NCBI GenBank assembly: GCA_019416865.1 | Contig: DXWL01000055.1 | Span: 1 to 7,783, forward strand | From: Fusobacterium sp. | Lineage (GTDB): Bacteria > Fusobacteriota > Fusobacteriia > Fusobacteriales > Fusobacteriaceae | DNA: 7,783 bases | Reading direction: 5' to 3' | Shown here: positions 5,406 through 7,783 of the stretch, piece after piece | Layout of the letters: every line of letters starts with the position of its first letter | Position numbering within the stretch: the stretch's first letter is position 1 | The notes under the pieces: generated by a model | Told to the model about the DNA's origin: nothing | The model's database searches: none | The model's input: the letters and a program-made list of their open reading frames with translations, nothing else | Translations under genes and position numbers: made by a program

Positions 5406-6511
5406 TGGGATTTTATGACGTCATAGAAAAATGGAAAGATTTTGATTTTGAAGGATATTTTTCTCATGTTACTGATGAAGATGTAGTAGAAAGTATTTAT
5501 AAAGAAAAACCTACTGAATACGATCTTCTTAATCTTTTATCTCCAACAGCAAAAAATCATCTTGAAAAAATGGCAAGAAGAGCTCAAGAAATCAAAACTC
5601 AATATTTTGGTAATATAATCTCTCTTTATATGCCTATATATATTTCAAATTTCTGTACAAATAACTGTGCTTACTGTGGATTTTCAAAGAAAAACCACAT
5701 CATTAGAAAACACCAAAATCTTCAAGAGATAGAAGAAGAGGCAAAAGAAATTGCAAAACAAGGAGTAGAACACATTCTTATGCTTACAGGAGAAGCTCAC
5801 GGACTTGTTACTCTTGACTATCTGAAAGATGCCGTTAAAGTATTAAAAAAATATTTTAACTCTGTTTCTATAGAAGTTATGCCTCTTGAAGAGTGGGAGT
5901 ACAAAGAACTTGTTGATATAGGTGTTGATGGACTTACTGTATATCAAGAAACATACAACGAAGAAATATATGATGAAGTACATATTTCAGGAAAGAAAAA
6001 AGATTATCACTTCCGTTTAGATACTCCCGAAAGAGGAGCAAAAGCAGGAATGAGAACTGTAGGAATCGGTCCACTTTTTGGATTAAGTGAAATCAAAAAA
6101 GAAGCCTTTTTTGCTGGACTTCATCTTAAATATCTAACTGATAAATATCTTAATTCATCATTTGCTATCTCTCTTCCAAGAATAAATCCGGCAGAAGGGG
6201 GATTCCAACCTGATCATCCATTAGATGATATAACATTTGTTCAGTTTATGACTGCATTCAGAATTTTCCAAGTAAAAGCTGATATTAATATCTCTACAAG
6301 GGAAATTGCAAGTTTTAGAGATCATTTAATGCATATGGGAATCACTAAGATGTCTGTAGGTTCTAAAACTGATGTAGGTGGATATACAGAACATGATCCT
6401 TCTACTTGCCAGTTTGAAATAAGCGACAGCAGATCTGCTGAAGAAACTATTCAAGCTATAAGAGATAATGGATTCCAACCTATATTTAAAGATTGGGAGC
6501 AAATTGTATAA
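5405..6511 (+). CDS. thiH: ThiH, radical SAM tyrosine lyase (2-iminoacetate synthase)
   Basis: ThiH splits tyrosine into p-cresol and dehydroglycine (2-iminoacetate) for ThiG, using a [4Fe-4S] cluster and S-adenosylmethionine. The cluster motif CTNNCAYC is at residues 84-91 (Cys84, Cys88, Cys91), as CX3CX2C. Further signatures are GLTVYQETYN (176-185), HFRLDTPERGAKAGMRTVGIGPLFGL (202-227), LPRINPAEGGF (257-267), STREIASFRDHL (297-308) and MSVGSKTDVGGY (316-327). Its 368 residues are close to the 377 of E. coli ThiH. Use of the oxygen-sensitive ThiH rather than the glycine oxidase ThiO fits an anaerobe. Start and stop each overlap a neighbour by one base (TAATG at both ends). The ribosome binding site AGAGGTGA (5391-5398) is weaker than those of its neighbours, so coupling to thiG probably matters. 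Confidence 0.97.
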   Translation: MGFYDVIEKWKDFDFEGYFSHVTDEDVVESIYKEKPTEYDLLNLLSPTAKNHLEKMARRAQEIKTQYFGNIISLYMPIYISNFCTNNCAYCGFSKKNHIIRKHQNLQEIEEEAKEIAKQGVEHILMLTGEAHGLVTLDYLKDAVKVLKKYFNSVSIEVMPLEEWEYKELVDIGVDGLTVYQETYNEEIYDEVHISGKKKDYHFRLDTPERGAKAGMRTVGIGPLFGLSEIKKEAFFAGLHLKYLTDKYLNSSFAISLPRINPAEGGFQPDHPLDDITFVQFMTAFRIFQVKADINISTREIASFRDHLMHMGITKMSVGSKTDVGGYTEHDPSTCQFEISDSRSAEETIQAIRDNGFQPIFKDWEQIV

Positions 6512-7056
6512 TGGAAAAAATAAAAATAGGAATTGCAGGATGCGGAGGAATAGGATCAAATGTAGCCTATCATCTTGTGAGAACAGGTATTGATTATCTA
6601 AAGTTTGGTGATTTTGATAAAATAGAAGAGTCAAATCTAAACCGTCAATTTTTTTTCAAAAAACAGATAGGACTTTACAAAAGCAAAACCCTTGCTGAAA
6701 ATCTTTCTGCAATAAATCCTGATGGAAATTTTGAATACAAAATCATTAAATTTAACAGAAGTAATATAAAAGAATTTTTTGCAGACTGCGATATTGTGGT
6801 AGAAGCTTTTGATAAAAAGGAAAATAAAGCTATGCTTATAGAGGAACTTATTCCTGAAGGAAAAATTATTATTTCTGCTTCTGGAATAGGAAACTGGAAT
6901 ACTAATAACATCACAACTAAACAGCTGGGAAAAAATCTTTTTATTGTAGGAGATTTTGAAACTGATACAGATAATAACAAAACATATTCTCACAAAGTGG
7001 GAGCTGTTGCTGCTATCATGGCAGGAATTGTCCTAGAAAAAGGAGGACTTTTATGA
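6511..7056 (+). CDS. thiF: ThiF, ThiS adenylyltransferase (short form)
   Basis: This E1-like enzyme activates the ThiS C-terminus with ATP. At 181 residues it is the short type of ThiF, much smaller than E. coli ThiF (about 250). The nucleotide-binding loop GIAGCGGIGSNVA (7-19) and the conserved DFDKIEESNLNRQFF (34-48, with Arg45) are present, as is an Asp at 101 in VVEAFDKKENKAML. Only two cysteines exist (Cys11 and Cys93), so the zinc-binding CxxC pairs and the usual catalytic-loop cysteine of full-length ThiF/MoeB are absent. The ATG at 6511 overlaps the thiH stop (TAATG); a TTG at 6493 would add MGANCI but has no proper ribosome binding site. GGGAG (6495-6499) is a poor, distant site for the ATG, which suggests coupling. 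It overlaps thiE by 4 nt (ATGA). Confidence 0.94.
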   Translation: MEKIKIGIAGCGGIGSNVAYHLVRTGIDYLKFGDFDKIEESNLNRQFFFKKQIGLYKSKTLAENLSAINPDGNFEYKIIKFNRSNIKEFFADCDIVVEAFDKKENKAMLIEELIPEGKIIISASGIGNWNTNNITTKQLGKNLFIVGDFETDTDNNKTYSHKVGAVAAIMAGIVLEKGGLL

Positions 7057-7685
7057 GAAATAGAATTATAATTCCTGAAGGAATTTATGGAATAACTGGG
7101 GATAACTTTGCTCATGGAAGATCAAATCTTGAATGTGTAAAAGCTATGATCGAGGGAGGAATAAAGATTATCCAATATAGAGATAAAACTAAATCTATAA
7201 AAGAAAAAACAAAAGAAGCAAGGGAGATAAGAGAGCTTTGCAAAAAACATGGAGTTATTTTCATTGTAAATGATCATGTTGATATTGCTCTTCTTGTTGA
7301 TGCTGATGGTGTTCATATAGGACAAGATGATATGAATCCTGCTGATGTAAGAAAACTTATTGGAGATGATAAAATAATAGGACTTTCTACTCACTCAGAA
7401 GAGCAGGGAATGAAAGCCTTCCTTGATCCAGATGTTGATTATATCGGAGTTGGACCTATATTCCCTACAACAACAAAAGATACTGCTCCTGTAGGACTTG
7501 AATATCTTGAATATGCTGTAAAAAATCTTCACCTTCCTTTCACTGCCATTGGAGGAATTAAGGAACACAATATTCATGAGATTATATCAAGAGGAGCAAA
7601 AAATATCTGTCTTGTAAGTGATATTGTGGGAGCTCTCGATATTGCTGAGAAAGTAAAATATCTTCAATCATTGATGAATAAATAG
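7053..7685 (+). CDS. thiE: ThiE, thiamine-phosphate synthase
   Basis: ThiE joins hydroxymethylpyrimidine diphosphate and thiazole phosphate to thiamine phosphate. The 210 residues match the family, and the motifs appear in order: IYGITGDN (11-18), IQYRDK (40-45, binding the pyrimidine diphosphate), FIVNDHVDIALLVDADGVHIGQDD (70-93), GLSTHS (110-115), VDYIGVGPIFPTTTK (128-142), FTAIGGI (163-169) and LVSDI (187-191). The start overlaps the thiF stop by 4 nt (ATGA) and has its own AGGAGGA (7041-7047). It is the last gene of the operon; a strong terminator begins 37 nt after its stop. Pyrimidine synthesis (thiC, thiD) must be encoded elsewhere or the pyrimidine taken up. Confidence 0.97.
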   Translation: MRNRIIIPEGIYGITGDNFAHGRSNLECVKAMIEGGIKIIQYRDKTKSIKEKTKEAREIRELCKKHGVIFIVNDHVDIALLVDADGVHIGQDDMNPADVRKLIGDDKIIGLSTHSEEQGMKAFLDPDVDYIGVGPIFPTTTKDTAPVGLEYLEYAVKNLHLPFTAIGGIKEHNIHEIISRGAKNICLVSDIVGALDIAEKVKYLQSLMNK

Positions 7686-7721
7686 TAATTATATTGCCCT
7701 TTACTACATCTATTAATACAT

Positions 7722-7777
7722 AAAAGGAGCTGTTGCAAATTGATGATTTTTAATCATTAATTTGCTCAGCTCTTTTT
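7722..7777 (+). terminator. Strong intrinsic terminator of the thi operon
   Basis: A long hairpin is formed by GAGCTG/CAGCTC (7727-7732 with 7767-7772), then GCAAATT/AATTTGC (7735-7741 with 7759-7765), then ATGATTT paired toward AATCAT (7743-7748 with 7752-7757) around a short T loop, with one small internal bulge. The T tract at 7773-7777 follows. A-rich bases before it (7722-7725) would pair with the T tract, so it may also work for a leftward transcript. Confidence 0.9.
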
Positions 7778-7783
7778 CTTTTG

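Noticed and set aside
5015..5467. 150-codon open frame antisense to thiG and the start of thiH
   Set aside because: It lies wholly opposite well-supported thi genes, has no ribosome binding site, and its Ala/Ser/Pro-rich product is the usual shadow of codon bias on the other strand.
6326..7577. Several minus-strand open frames opposite thiH, thiF and thiE
   Set aside because: All are antisense shadows rich in Phe, Ser and Ile, without start signals, over genes with clear motifs.

Overview
The window looks like a chromosomal segment of an AT-rich, strictly anaerobic Gram-negative bacterium, most likely a member of the Fusobacteriota. The reasons are the very low GC, strong AGGAGG ribosome binding sites, a lipoprotein and an outer-membrane beta-barrel that imply a diderm envelope, and an oxygen-sensitive ThiH in the thiamine pathway. 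Species cannot be fixed from sequence alone.

Left part (76-1805, minus strand): a two-gene unit. A membrane-anchored SPFH/band-7 (stomatin/QmcA-like) protein is followed after 5 nt by a lipoprotein of unrecognised family. A -10 element lies upstream of the SPFH gene.

Divergent intergenic region (1806-2079): the most unusual non-coding stretch. It holds three tandem palindromes of form ATAAY-N3-GTTAT, centred at 1910, 1933 and 1954 (about two helical turns apart). The first lies inside a perfect 14-bp inverted repeat. The array lies upstream of both divergent promoters. Further GTTAT half-sites overlap the candidate promoters of the rightward gene.

Centre (2080-4058, plus strand): a TetR-family regulator and, 38 nt later, a FadL/OmpP1-family outer-membrane transporter. 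They probably form one unit controlled through the palindrome array.

Right part (4088-7777, plus strand): a complete, self-contained thiamine transcription unit. It has a consensus promoter, a TPP riboswitch with an intrinsic terminator and a visible antiterminator pairing, then thiS-thiG-thiH-thiF-thiE and a strong terminator. ThiF adenylates the ThiS C-terminus for sulfur loading. ThiH cleaves tyrosine to dehydroglycine. ThiG joins DXP, sulfur and dehydroglycine into the thiazole. ThiE couples thiazole phosphate to the pyrimidine to give thiamine phosphate. The pyrimidine genes (thiC, thiD) are not in the window. Genes from thiG onward are tightly coupled by 1-4 nt overlaps.

No mobile elements, CRISPR arrays, tRNA or rRNA genes were seen. 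The thi operon is well-understood biology. The points worth following are the operator array and the SPFH-lipoprotein pair.
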